From Pseudomonas frederiksbergensis (lineage in GTDB: Bacteria; Pseudomonadota; Gammaproteobacteria; Pseudomonadales; Pseudomonadaceae), in assembly GCF_900105495.1 (NCBI RefSeq), contig NZ_FNTF01000002.1, positions 6,154,001 through 6,218,000 of the forward strand: a stretch of DNA of 64,000 nt, given 5' to 3'. Each line of letters opens with the position of its first letter. Position 1 is the stretch's first letter. The position numbers and the translations under genes are program-made. The notes under the pieces were generated by a model. It ran no database searches. It saw only the letters and a list, made by a program, of their open reading frames with translations, and was not told where the DNA came from. Shown here in pieces: positions 8,983-17,521 of the stretch.

Positions 8983-10122
8983 TTAGCTGGCCGTCACTGC
9001 CAGACATTCCACTTCTACCCGCGCGTTCTCGACCAACTTGCCGGCAAACGTCGTACGTGCGGGCAAACGATCTGCCGCAAAGAAACTGCGATACACAGCA
9101 TTCATGGCGGAAAAGTCCCTTATGTCGGCAAGGATGACCGTGCATTTGGCCACTTGAGCCAGGGACGAACCGTTGCGTTGCAGCGCGGTACGCAAGTTCT
9201 CCATGACCTGGGTCGTCTGCGGGCCGATGCCGCCCTTCACCAGTTCGCCATCAGCCCCGAGGCCGAGCAGCCCGGAAAGGTAAAGGGTCTCGCCGACCTG
9301 CACCGCATCGGAAAATGCCAGACCTTCCTCATTCGCAAAGTAGCGTGGTGAGTCTGGCACTGCGGGCGGCAAATAACGCTGGGTAATTGCCTGATACTGG
9401 CCATTTTGCTTAAGACGCTCCAGCGCCGCATTCAGGTTATCGCGCAGCAGAGTGTCGGTTTTTCGCACGGCCATGGCCACGCCACTGCCCAGCATCGGGT
9501 CCCTGACAGGGGCTCCGGCAAACTCGAAAGCCTGCCCTTGGGGCAGGCTTAATAACGCGTGGGTAATTTCAACGGAGTCTTGCAGGGTGGCATCGATATC
9601 ACCCGCGAGCAGGCTGTCGACCAATTGGTTGTTGAAATTGAAACTGCGCACCGTCACCCCGGCCGCCGCCCAGCGAGCCTTGGCGAAAGCCTCGCGACTT
9701 GTGCCCGCAAGCACGCCGATACGCTTGCCCTTGAGTGATCGCGCATCCGGCTGCAGATTCGAGCCCACGCGAGCCACCAGACGGTTACTCAAGGGATACA
9801 GGTCTTCGGTGAAATCAACCCGCTCACGACGCGCAGGGGTGGCGGTCATCGGCATGATCACGTCGAAACGGTTGGCTTCAAGGGCATGAAGGTTGGTCGC
9901 GTAATCCTGATCAACCCAGACACAGCGGGATTTGAGTTCGGCACACAGCGCGTTGCCCAACTCGATATTCAATCCGACCAGCTCACCCTTGTCGTTACGG
10001 CTCTCGAACGGCGGAACCAGCGCTTCGACACCGAAACGGATTTGTGGATCGGGCACAGTCGACATGCAGCCAGTGGTCAGGGCCACCAGCGACAGGAAAG
10101 AGAGGGTTTTTACCAGAGACAT
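8983..10122 (-). CDS. Lipoprotein fusing an amino-acid-type solute-binding domain to a RidA domain
   Basis: 379 residues. The N-terminus is a signal with a probable lipobox (LTTGC, Cys19). Residues about 25-255 are a family-3 periplasmic solute-binding domain (IRFGVEALVPPFESRNDKGELVGLNIEL fold, then the RIGVLAGT hinge). Residues about 262-379 are a complete RidA/YjgF domain (LYLSGLLGL, NLRTAL, PARTTF, VEVECLA). The RidA catalytic Arg is present (Arg356 in PAR). RidA proteins hydrolyse reactive enamines/imines, normally in the cytoplasm; this copy would be exported. No ABC permease or ATPase gene is adjacent, so it may be a sensor or enzyme rather than a transporter part. The ATG at 10122 starts directly at the signal peptide. 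Confidence 0.85.
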   Translation of the reverse strand: MSLVKTLSFLSLVALTTGCMSTVPDPQIRFGVEALVPPFESRNDKGELVGLNIELGNALCAELKSRCVWVDQDYATNLHALEANRFDVIMPMTATPARRERVDFTEDLYPLSNRLVARVGSNLQPDARSLKGKRIGVLAGTSREAFAKARWAAAGVTVRSFNFNNQLVDSLLAGDIDATLQDSVEITHALLSLPQGQAFEFAGAPVRDPMLGSGVAMAVRKTDTLLRDNLNAALERLKQNGQYQAITQRYLPPAVPDSPRYFANEEGLAFSDAVQVGETLYLSGLLGLGADGELVKGGIGPQTTQVMENLRTALQRNGSSLAQVAKCTVILADIRDFSAMNAVYRSFFAADRLPARTTFAGKLVENARVEVECLAVTAS

Positions 10123-10265
10123 TTTTGGTGGCCTGCATCGAAAATTCACGGGCATGAATCTTCGACGAGAGGCCACCGACTTTCCCAGAGGACGAATCGC
10201 TCATCCTTGTGGGAACTATCTCAATGACAGACAGAACAATTACCGCGCAACAAAATGCCTGACCG

Positions 10266-10523
10266 TCAGCGCTTGCCCATCGAGCGACGAGTGCCAGGAG
10301 GCGCTGCGCCCGGGGTCTTGGTATGGCCGTTCTTGGCGCCGTTCTTGTACCAGGGCTGGCTGGCATTCTTCGCGGCGGCCAGGTCGCCCGGCTTGAACGG
10401 GAACTTGAACGCCGGGATCGCGGCTTTGGTTTCGCTGTCTGCGCTGGAGTCGACGCTGTCTGGCAGGTCTGCCTGGTCGTCGCTCAAAGCGTCGGCAACC
10501 GGCGGTTGTGTCGGGGAAGTCAT
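10266..10523 (-). CDS. Small conserved hypothetical protein
   Basis: 85 residues, acidic in the first half (many Asp and Ser) and basic in the second (KNGAKNGHTKTPG, ending in RSMGKR). It has no signal peptide or membrane segment. GGAG lies 7 bases before the ATG. I recall similar short proteins in Pseudomonas but no function. The neighbouring SBP-RidA gene is on the same strand about 140 bases downstream. Confidence 0.6.
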   Translation of the reverse strand: MTSPTQPPVADALSDDQADLPDSVDSSADSETKAAIPAFKFPFKPGDLAAAKNASQPWYKNGAKNGHTKTPGAAPPGTRRSMGKR

Positions 10524-10727
10524 GAAAGCTCCGGGTGATGCAATAGAGTCGGGCCCGATCAGCGAGCCGCGAAAGGCGGCAGTATACCTGTCTCGGGAGT
10601 TGCAAGCTTCAAGCAGCAAGCGAGTCCGTCGGGTTTTGCGTTGACTGACCTGACGCCTTCGTCGGAACCCCGCCCGGACCCAATTGAACAGTATCCATCT
10701 GCGCGACATTGGTCGGCTGTCAGGCCG

Positions 10728-10753
10728 CCATCGCGAGCAGGCTCACTCCCACA
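10728..10753. repeat. Solitary REP-like arm
   Basis: ATCGCGAGCAGGCTCACTCC matches the arm of the CGCGAGCAAGCCCGCTCCCACA family seen at 48643 and 60526, but no inverted partner is nearby. Confidence 0.55.
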
Positions 10754-10901
10754 AGGGATCGGTGTTCGCCTTTCGCTCCTCACCACTCATCAGGCCGAGC
10801 GTTAGCTCGCCTGCAGCTCTTGATCTTGATCCACCCGCCCCTTCGGAAGGCTGAGTGTAGGTGTTCATCAGGAAGGATCGGCATCGCCCCGCAGAGGTCA
10901 A

Positions 10902-10921
10902 AACTGACAGCGCCGTCAGTT
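10902..10921. promoter_or_regulatory. Palindromic operator candidate of the RND operon
   Basis: AACTGACAGCGCCGTCAGTT has exact 7-bp arms around a 6-base centre, 90 bp upstream of the adaptor gene. The form suits a TetR-type repressor; no such gene is adjacent in the window. Confidence 0.45.
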
Positions 10922-11010
10922 AGCATTTACCTCCCTGACCGGAGAACAGGTTTATAAAGGAAGATACAAACCTGAAAAAAACCGACCCACAGCCCCGGCG
11001 CCCCACTCGC

Positions 11011-12171
11011 ATGCGAATTCAGAAAAAACCCGCCTTGCTCGCAGCCCTTCTGATCGTCCTGGCAGCGCTGGGCCTGTGGTACGCCAACAAACCCGCGGCC
11101 ACCAAACTGACCGCACCCTCTGCGATCCCCGTCCGGGTAGTGAACGTCATCGAAAAAGACGTCCCACGCTACGTCAGCGGCATCGGCTCGGTGCTGTCCC
11201 TGCATAGCGTTGTGGTGCGTCCGCAAATCGACGGCATCCTCACCAGAATCCTGGTCAAGGAAGGCCAACGGGTGAACAAAGGCGACCTGCTCGCCACCAT
11301 CGACGACCGCTCGATCCGCGCCAGCCTCGAGCAGGCCCGAGCGCAACTTGGCGAAAGCCTGGCGCAACTGCAAGTGGCTCAGGTCAACCTCAAGCGCTAC
11401 AAACTGTTGAGCGTGGACGACGGGGTTTCCAAGCAGACCTACGACCAGCAACAAGCCCTGGTCAACCAACTCAAAGCCACCGCCCAAGGCAACCAGGCCT
11501 CGATCGACGCCGCTCAAGTGCAGCTTTCCTACACACAGATTCGCTCCCCGGTAACAGGTCGCGTCGGTATTCGCACGGTGGATGAAGGCAACTTCCTGCG
11601 CATGACCGACGCTCAAGGCCTGTTCACGGTGACCCAGATCGACCCGATCGCCGTGGAGTTTTCCCTGCCGCAACACATGTTGCCGACCCTGCAAGGCCTG
11701 ATCAACGATCCACAGCACACGCCGGTCAAGGCTTACATCGGTGCCGACACCGATGGGGAAACCGGCAACCTGCTGGGCGAAGGTCGCCTGACCCTGATCG
11801 ACAACCAGATCAACGCCAACACCGGGACCATCCGTGCCAAGGCCGAGTTCGCCAACCCCGCACAGAAACTCTGGCCGGGCCTGCTGGTAACGGTAAAGAT
11901 TCAGACAGCACTGGATAAAAATGCGCTGGTAGTGCCGCCCACCGTCGTACAACGTGGCCTCGATCAACATTTCGTCTACCGGGTCAAGGGTGACAAGGTC
12001 GAAGCCGTTCAGGTGCAGATCATTCATCAAGGCAGCGGCCAGGACCTCATCAAAGGCGTGAATCCGGGCGACGTACTGGTCAGTGACGGGCAGTCGCGGC
12101 TCAAACCGGGTTCGACCGTGCAGGTAGTGACCGACCCGCCGCAAGTGGTGCAATCGGAGCCGAAACCATGA
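11011..12171 (+). CDS. RND efflux periplasmic adaptor (MexM/MdtA type)
   Basis: 386 residues of the membrane fusion protein family. A single N-terminal hydrophobic segment (about 8-25) anchors it to the inner membrane and leads to the periplasm. The beta-barrel and lipoyl halves (VVVRPQIDGILTRILVKEGQRV and SPVTGRVGIRTVDEGNF) flank a coiled-coil hairpin rich in Ala, Gln and Leu (about 110-175). It joins the pump encoded next to an outer-membrane channel. The stop overlaps the pump start by four bases (ATGA). No outer-membrane factor gene is present, as in MexMN of P. aeruginosa, which borrows OprM; whether this pair is the orthologue is not decided. Confidence 0.9.
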   Translation: MRIQKKPALLAALLIVLAALGLWYANKPAATKLTAPSAIPVRVVNVIEKDVPRYVSGIGSVLSLHSVVVRPQIDGILTRILVKEGQRVNKGDLLATIDDRSIRASLEQARAQLGESLAQLQVAQVNLKRYKLLSVDDGVSKQTYDQQQALVNQLKATAQGNQASIDAAQVQLSYTQIRSPVTGRVGIRTVDEGNFLRMTDAQGLFTVTQIDPIAVEFSLPQHMLPTLQGLINDPQHTPVKAYIGADTDGETGNLLGEGRLTLIDNQINANTGTIRAKAEFANPAQKLWPGLLVTVKIQTALDKNALVVPPTVVQRGLDQHFVYRVKGDKVEAVQVQIIHQGSGQDLIKGVNPGDVLVSDGQSRLKPGSTVQVVTDPPQVVQSEPKP

Positions 12172-15100
12172 AGGGTCATGGCTCGATTTCCGCGTGGTGC
12201 ATCGATCATCCGGTGGCGACGGTCCTGCTGACCTTTGCCTTGGTGCTGCTCGGTGTCATCGCCTTCCCACGACTGCCGATTGCGCCACTGCCGGAAGCGG
12301 AATTCCCGACCATTCAGGTGGCCGCGCAACTGCCTGGCGCCAACCCCGAAACCATGGCCTCGTCGGTGGCCACGCCGCTTGAAGTGCAATTCAGCGCCAT
12401 CCCCGGCGTGACCCAGATGACCTCGAGCAGCGCCCTGGGCTCGACCATCCTGACCCTGCAATTCACCCTCGACAAAAGCATCGACACCGCCGCGCAGGAA
12501 GTCCAGGCCGCGATCAACACCGCCGCCGGCAAACTGCCCAAGGACATGCCGAACCTGCCGAACTGGAGGAAGGTCAACCCGGCCGATAGCCCGGTGCTGA
12601 TCCTCAGCATCCACTCGCCGCAAATGCCCGGCACCGAAGTCAGTGACCTGGTGGAAACCCTGCTCGCCCGTCAGATCAGCCAGATCGACGGTGTAGGCAA
12701 TATCAACATCACCGGTCAGCAACGTCCGGCGATCCGGGTGCAGGCGTCAGCAGACAAACTCGCTGCCATCGGCCTGACCCTGGCGGACATTCGCCTGGCA
12801 ATCCAGCAGACCAGCCTCAATCTGGCCAAAGGGGCGTTGTACGGCGAGTCGAGCATTTCGACCTTGTCCACCAACGACCAGTTGTTCCATCCCGAGGAAT
12901 ACGGTCAGCTGATTGTTTCCTACAAGGACGGCGCACCGGTTCATCTCAAGGATGTGGCCAAAGTCGTCAACGGTTCGGAAGACGCCTACATCCAGGCGTG
13001 GGCTGATGGTAAGCCGGGGGTGAACCTGGTGATTTTCCGGCAACCGGGAGCCAACATCGTCGCGACCGTCGACCGAATTCAAGCAGCCCTGCCGGCGCTG
13101 GAGGCCATGCTGCCGGCCTCGGTGCAGGTCAACGTGCTGGTCGACCGCACCCAGACCATCCGCGCGTCGTTGCATGAAGTGGAAATCACCCTGCTGATCG
13201 CGATCCTGCTGGTGGTGGCGGTGATGGCGCTGTTCCTGCGGCAGTTGTCGGCAACCCTGATCGTGGCGTCGGTGCTCGGTGTGTCGCTGATCGCCAGTTT
13301 TGCCCTGATGTACCTCATGGGTTTCAGCCTGAATAACCTGACGCTGGTGGCGATCGTGGTGTCCGTCGGGTTTGTGGTGGACGATGCGATTGTGGTGGTG
13401 GAAAACATTCACCGTCACCTGGAAGCCGGCGACGGCAGGCGCGAGGCGGCGATCAAGGGTGCCGGCGAGATCGGTTTTACCGTGGTCTCGATCAGTTTCT
13501 CGCTGGTGGCGGCGTTCATTCCGCTGTTGTTCATGAGCGGCGTGGTCGGGCGACTGTTCAAGGAGTTCGCCCTGACCGCCACTTCGACCATCATGATTTC
13601 GGTGGTGGTGTCCCTGACGCTGGCACCGACGTTGGCCGCGCTATTCATGCGTGCGCCGCAACACCGCCAATCGGGCTTCGCCGAGCGGTTACTGGCGCTG
13701 TATGAAAAAGGCCTGCGCCGGGCCCTCGCCCATCAGAAGTTGATGATCGGAGTGTTCGGCCTGTCCCTCGGCTTGGCGGTCGCCGGGTACATTTTCATTC
13801 CGAAGGGTTTCTTCCCCGTGCAGGACACTGGTTTCGTCCTCGGCACCACCGAAGCAGCGGCGGACATCTCCTACGGCGACATGGTGAAAAAACACTTGGC
13901 AATGGCCGAAATCGTCGCCGCCGATCCCGCCGTCGAGACGTTCTCACACTCGGTCGGCGTTGCGGGCAGCAACCAGACCATCGCTAACGGCCGCTTCTGG
14001 ATTTCGCTGAAAAAGCGCGGCGATCGAGACGTGTCCGCCAGCCAATTCATCGACCGGATTCGCCCGCAACTGATGAAAGTCCCGGGCATCGTGCTGTACC
14101 TGCGCGCCGGGCAAGACATCAACCTCAGTTCCGGTCCGAGTCGCGCGCAGTACCAATACGTGCTCAAGAGCAACGACGGGGCACTCCTGAGCACCTGGAC
14201 CCAGCGCCTGACGGAAAAGCTGCGCGCCAACCCGGCGTTCCGTGACATTTCCAACGACCTGCAACTGGGCGGCAGCATCACCCACATCAGCATTGACCGC
14301 AGCGCCGCAGCGCGTTTCGGCCTGACCGCCAGCGATGTCGATGAAGCGCTGTACGACGCCTTCGGCCAACGGCAGATCAACGAGTTCCAGACCCAGACCA
14401 ACCAGTACAACGTGATTCTGGAACTCGACACCAAGCAGCGCGGCAAGGCCGAAAGCCTCAACTATTTCTACCTGCGCTCGCCCCTGAGCGGGGAAATGGT
14501 GCCGCTGTCGGCCCTGGCGAAATTCGAAGCGCCGACCATCGGCCCGTTATCTATCGCTCATGACGGGATGTTCCCGGCGGCCAACCTGTCGTTCAACCTG
14601 GCGCCCGGCGTCGCGTTGGGCGATGCGGTGATCATGCTCGACCAGGCCAAGACCGACATCGGCATGCCGGTGGCCATCAGTGGCAATTTCCAGGGCGCCG
14701 CCCAGGCGTTCCAGAGTTCGCTGGCCAGTCAGCCTTGGCTGATTCTGGCGGCGCTGGTCGCGGTGTACATCATTCTGGGCGTTCTGTATGAAAGCTTCGT
14801 GCACCCGCTGACGATCATTTCGACGCTGCCCTCGGCGGGGCTGGGGGCGGTGATCATGCTGTGGATCTGCGGCCAGGACTTTTCGATCATGGCGCTGATC
14901 GGGCTGGTGCTGCTGATCGGCATCGTCAAGAAGAACGGCATCCTGATGATCGACTTCGCGCTGGAAGCGCAACGCAACCGTGGCTTGCCTCCCGAAGAAG
15001 CAATCCATGAAGCGTGTATGACGCGGTTCCGACCGATCATCATGACCACCCTCGCCGCCCTGCTCGGCGCCCTGCCGCTGATGCTCGGCTATGGCACCGG

Positions 15101-15272
15101 CGCCGAACTGCGCCAGCCGCTGGGGATTGCGGTGGTCGGCGGTTTGCTGGTGAGCCAGGCGCTGACGCTGTTCACCACGCCGGTCATATACTTGTGGCTC
15201 GAGCGGCTATTCCATCGGCACCCTCTCCCACCAGCATCAGCACCTCAACCGGCGCTGGCGACCACAGACTGA
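12168..15272 (+). CDS. RND efflux pump, inner-membrane permease (MexN/MdtBC type)
   Basis: 1034 residues, the normal RND size, with the expected twelve membrane segments and two large periplasmic loops. The proton-relay pair Asp405-Asp406 lies in VVDDAIVVVENIHRH (TM4), matching Asp407-408 of AcrB. The C-terminal half carries GIVKKNGILMIDFALE and the GTGAELRQPLGIAVVGG signature. It should export drugs or metabolites by proton antiport together with the upstream adaptor. Substrates cannot be read from sequence. A remnant of a two-component system follows directly downstream. Confidence 0.93.
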   Translation: MKGHGSISAWCIDHPVATVLLTFALVLLGVIAFPRLPIAPLPEAEFPTIQVAAQLPGANPETMASSVATPLEVQFSAIPGVTQMTSSSALGSTILTLQFTLDKSIDTAAQEVQAAINTAAGKLPKDMPNLPNWRKVNPADSPVLILSIHSPQMPGTEVSDLVETLLARQISQIDGVGNINITGQQRPAIRVQASADKLAAIGLTLADIRLAIQQTSLNLAKGALYGESSISTLSTNDQLFHPEEYGQLIVSYKDGAPVHLKDVAKVVNGSEDAYIQAWADGKPGVNLVIFRQPGANIVATVDRIQAALPALEAMLPASVQVNVLVDRTQTIRASLHEVEITLLIAILLVVAVMALFLRQLSATLIVASVLGVSLIASFALMYLMGFSLNNLTLVAIVVSVGFVVDDAIVVVENIHRHLEAGDGRREAAIKGAGEIGFTVVSISFSLVAAFIPLLFMSGVVGRLFKEFALTATSTIMISVVVSLTLAPTLAALFMRAPQHRQSGFAERLLALYEKGLRRALAHQKLMIGVFGLSLGLAVAGYIFIPKGFFPVQDTGFVLGTTEAAADISYGDMVKKHLAMAEIVAADPAVETFSHSVGVAGSNQTIANGRFWISLKKRGDRDVSASQFIDRIRPQLMKVPGIVLYLRAGQDINLSSGPSRAQYQYVLKSNDGALLSTWTQRLTEKLRANPAFRDISNDLQLGGSITHISIDRSAAARFGLTASDVDEALYDAFGQRQINEFQTQTNQYNVILELDTKQRGKAESLNYFYLRSPLSGEMVPLSALAKFEAPTIGPLSIAHDGMFPAANLSFNLAPGVALGDAVIMLDQAKTDIGMPVAISGNFQGAAQAFQSSLASQPWLILAALVAVYIILGVLYESFVHPLTIISTLPSAGLGAVIMLWICGQDFSIMALIGLVLLIGIVKKNGILMIDFALEAQRNRGLPPEEAIHEACMTRFRPIIMTTLAALLGALPLMLGYGTGAELRQPLGIAVVGGLLVSQALTLFTTPVIYLWLERLFHRHPLPPASAPQPALATTD

Positions 15273-15280
15273 GGCGGGTC

Positions 15281-15394
15281 ATGAGCGTTCTGATTATCGA
15301 AGACGTCAAGGCCATTGCGCTGATGCACGGCGGGGATGTTTTTGTGCGCAGTGATCACGGCATGAATACCTTCGGTATCCATCTCCCGGTCTGA
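15281..15394 (+). pseudogene. Scar of a two-component system: response-regulator start fused in frame to kinase end
   Basis: 37 codons. The first eight residues, MSVLIIED, are a typical OmpR-type response-regulator start. The rest (from VKAIALMHGG to the end GIHLPV) reads like the last 29 residues of a sensor histidine kinase, in which the G2 box is followed by VKxIxxLHGGxVxVxSxxGxNTFxxxLP. The simplest reading is a single large in-frame deletion that removed most of a regulator-kinase pair downstream of the RND pump. It is unlikely to be functional. Confidence 0.6.
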
Positions 15395-15405
15395 CCCCGC
15401 CAAAT

Positions 15406-15516
15406 GATCGTTCCCACGCTCCGCGTGGGAATGCAGCCAGGGACGCTCCGCGTCCCATTCCAAGCCGAACGCGGAGCGTCCGTTGAGGCATTCCCACGCA
15501 GAGCGTGGGAACGATC
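15406..15516. repeat. REP doublet, family GATCGTTCCCACGCTCCGC, copy 1
   Basis: The arm GATCGTTCCCACGCTCCGCG is inverted with one mismatch at the right end, and an inner pair (GGGACGCTCCGCGTCCC and GAACGCGGAGCGTC) lies between. The same unit occurs at 19011. Confidence 0.9.
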
Positions 15517-15636
15517 GGTGGTCAACTGTTGCCTTAAGCGCAACAGTCCTTTCATGAATCCGCTCTTTTTCCCCTCGCCAAACCCCCTTATCTTTGCCGC
15601 ACCAAACAGCACTTGCCAAGCAAGAAGGTTTTAAAG

Positions 15637-15861
15637 ATGTCCAACACTATGGGTATTGCCAGCGCTTTCGTTTTGTCCTCTTTGTTTCTGTCTCCGTTCG
15701 CCATCGCTGAAGAGTCGCAGACGTTCGTCGCGCAAAACTCCGCACGCGCGGCTGCATTCGAACAGACTCACAACGAAATGACGGCCAAGGCTCAGGAAGC
15801 TGCGCAAACCCCTCAAGCGTCGAGCACTCAGGCCCGACCACCGATTGAGAAAGAAAGCTGA
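15637..15861 (+). CDS. Small exported protein of unknown function
   Basis: 74 residues: a signal peptide with probable cleavage after AIA (about residue 24), then about 50 hydrophilic residues rich in Ala, Gln, Thr and Glu, with no Cys. The mature part looks disordered or helical. It has its own terminator at 15928, so it is a single-gene unit. AAGAAGG precedes the in-frame start region. No family was recognised. Confidence 0.65.
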   Translation: MSNTMGIASAFVLSSLFLSPFAIAEESQTFVAQNSARAAAFEQTHNEMTAKAQEAAQTPQASSTQARPPIEKES

Positions 15862-15927
15862 TTGTTCAATATCGCTCTGTTTCCCTCGACACTTTTCATC
15901 GGCTCTTTCCTTTGAAAAGTTGTCTTC

Positions 15928-15954
15928 AAGCCGCTGCTATCAGCGGCTTTTTTT
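15928..15954 (+). terminator. Rho-independent terminator
   Basis: AAGCCGCTG pairs with CAGCGGCTT over a CTAT loop and is followed by a T-run to 15954. Confidence 0.85.
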
Positions 15955-16055
15955 CGTTGTGGTTTTAATCAGTTTTAGTTCGTCTCCCCTAACAAGAAAC
16001 ATCCTGAGTCTCAAGACAATGAGGCTCTAAGTTGACCCAAGGAGCTTTACCGCTA

Positions 16056-17375
16056 GTGCGTTTCCCTCTCAGATTCAGCCTGTTATTCATTGCAATCGCT
16101 GCAACGGTGACGCCTGCTGCTCACGCCGCAGACGACTCAAACGCCGAAGGTTTCGTTGAAGGATCGAGCCTCAACCTCAACGCCCGTAACTACTACATGA
16201 ACCGCAACCGCCTGCAGCAGGCGGACGACAACATTGAATGGGGCCAGGGTTTCCTTGGTCTCTTCGAATCAGGCTACACCCAAGGCGCCATCGGTTTCGG
16301 CGTTGACGCCCACGCGATGCTCGGGCTCAAGCTCGACGGCGGTGGCGGTACCGATGGGTCGAGCATCCTGCCGGTCAGCGATGGCAACGGCAAAGCGCCG
16401 GGCTCGTTCTCGACGGCGGGTGGCACGCTGAAAATGCGTGCCTACGATACCGAACTGAAGGCCGGTGACTTGTTTCTCGCCAACCCGGTGATCGCCGGCG
16501 GCGAAACCCGCATGCTGCCCCAGACCTTTCGCGGCGTCAGCCTGACCAACCACCGTTTTGACGGCTGGATGATTGAAGGTGGCCAGGCGAGTTTCACCAA
16601 GCCTTACAACCAGAGTGGACACACCCGAATCGGCACGTCCTACGGCAGCCTGGCCGACGGTGACGAAAGTAAGCACCTGAATTGGGCCGGCGTGGCCTGG
16701 AGCGGCCTGCCGGGGTTGACCAGCAGCGTCTATGCTTCCGAACTCAAGGACATTTGGAACCAGTATTACTACGACCTGGATTACACCTACGCCTTGAACG
16801 ATCGGGTCAGCCTCAACCCCGGCCTGCATGCCTATCACACGCAAGACACCGGCGATGCGCTGCTGGGCCACATCGACAACAACACCTACAGCCTGCATTT
16901 CACCGTGGGGGTTGGCGATCACAGCGTTACCGCGGCCTATCAGCGGGTCAACGGCAACACGCCGTTCGACTACATCAGCCAGGGCGACAGCGTCTACCTC
17001 GACAACTCCCAGCAGTATTCGGACTTCAACGGCCCGAACGAACGCTCTTGGAAACTCAAGTACGCCTACGACTTTGTCGGGCTCGGCCTCCCCGGCCTGA
17101 CCTCGGCGATCTCTTACTCCCGAGGTGAACTGGACCTGACCAAGGTCGATCCGGACAGTCCCGGTTATGCCTCGTGGTACAGCGCTGACGGCAAAAACGC
17201 CAGGCACTGGGAACGTGACATCGACCTCAACTACGTGGTTCAGGGCGGCAAGGCCAAAAACCTGGCGCTGCGCCTGCAATGGGCGACCAACCGTGGAGGC
17301 AACGGCTATGGCGCGCTGGATCAGGACACCGATGAATACCGGGTGATCGTCGACTACCCGCTCAATGTCTTCTAA
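16056..17375 (+). CDS. OprD-family outer-membrane porin
   Basis: 439 residues with a signal peptide (cleavage near AHAAD), then the OprD-family opening [19 protein letters not shown] and closing [12 protein letters not shown], with aromatic beta-strand ends throughout. This family forms 18-stranded specific channels for basic amino acids or small carboxylates. The substrate of this copy cannot be told from sequence. A GTG start at 16056 is chosen because AAGGAG lies 11 bases upstream; a TTG at 16032 would put the ribosome site inside the gene. A strong terminator follows. Confidence 0.9.
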   Translation: MRFPLRFSLLFIAIAATVTPAAHAADDSNAEGFVEGSSLNLNARNYYMNRNRLQQADDNIEWGQGFLGLFESGYTQGAIGFGVDAHAMLGLKLDGGGGTDGSSILPVSDGNGKAPGSFSTAGGTLKMRAYDTELKAGDLFLANPVIAGGETRMLPQTFRGVSLTNHRFDGWMIEGGQASFTKPYNQSGHTRIGTSYGSLADGDESKHLNWAGVAWSGLPGLTSSVYASELKDIWNQYYYDLDYTYALNDRVSLNPGLHAYHTQDTGDALLGHIDNNTYSLHFTVGVGDHSVTAAYQRVNGNTPFDYISQGDSVYLDNSQQYSDFNGPNERSWKLKYAYDFVGLGLPGLTSAISYSRGELDLTKVDPDSPGYASWYSADGKNARHWERDIDLNYVVQGGKAKNLALRLQWATNRGGNGYGALDQDTDEYRVIVDYPLNVF

Positions 17376-17389
17376 GCTTCAATAAGCAA

Positions 17390-17420
17390 AAGGCCAGCAT
17401 GTTTTGCTGGCCTTTTTTTT
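17390..17420 (+). terminator. Rho-independent terminator of the porin gene
   Basis: AAGGCCAGCA pairs with TGCTGGCCTT over a TGTTT loop, then eight T. Confidence 0.9.
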
Positions 17421-17521
17421 ACTCGGGATTTATACAGGCGCACCGAACGCAAATGGTTTCCGGGATTCTGCCTGAGTCTTGCAAAACACTTTAATAACGC
17501 CTCATTAGCAGAAGTAGAACC

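Larger units (their letters stand above)
10524..11010. other. 487-base gap upstream of the RND operon
   Basis: No gene was found. The gap holds a single REP-like arm at 10728-10753 (ATCGCGAGCAGGCTCACTCCC), a perfect palindrome at 10902-10921, and a TATAAA at 10952-10957 that could be a -10 element. Confidence 0.6.

Noticed and set aside
10925..10957. A MerR-type promoter (palindrome in a 20-bp spacer before TATAAA) upstream of the RND adaptor
   Set aside because: ACCT...AGGT pairs only at the outer four bases; the inner bases do not match, so the resemblance to CueR/SoxR promoters is too weak.
15406..15516. Short CRISPR-like repeat array
   Set aside because: The repeats are inverted pairs, not direct repeats with spacers; they are REP elements.
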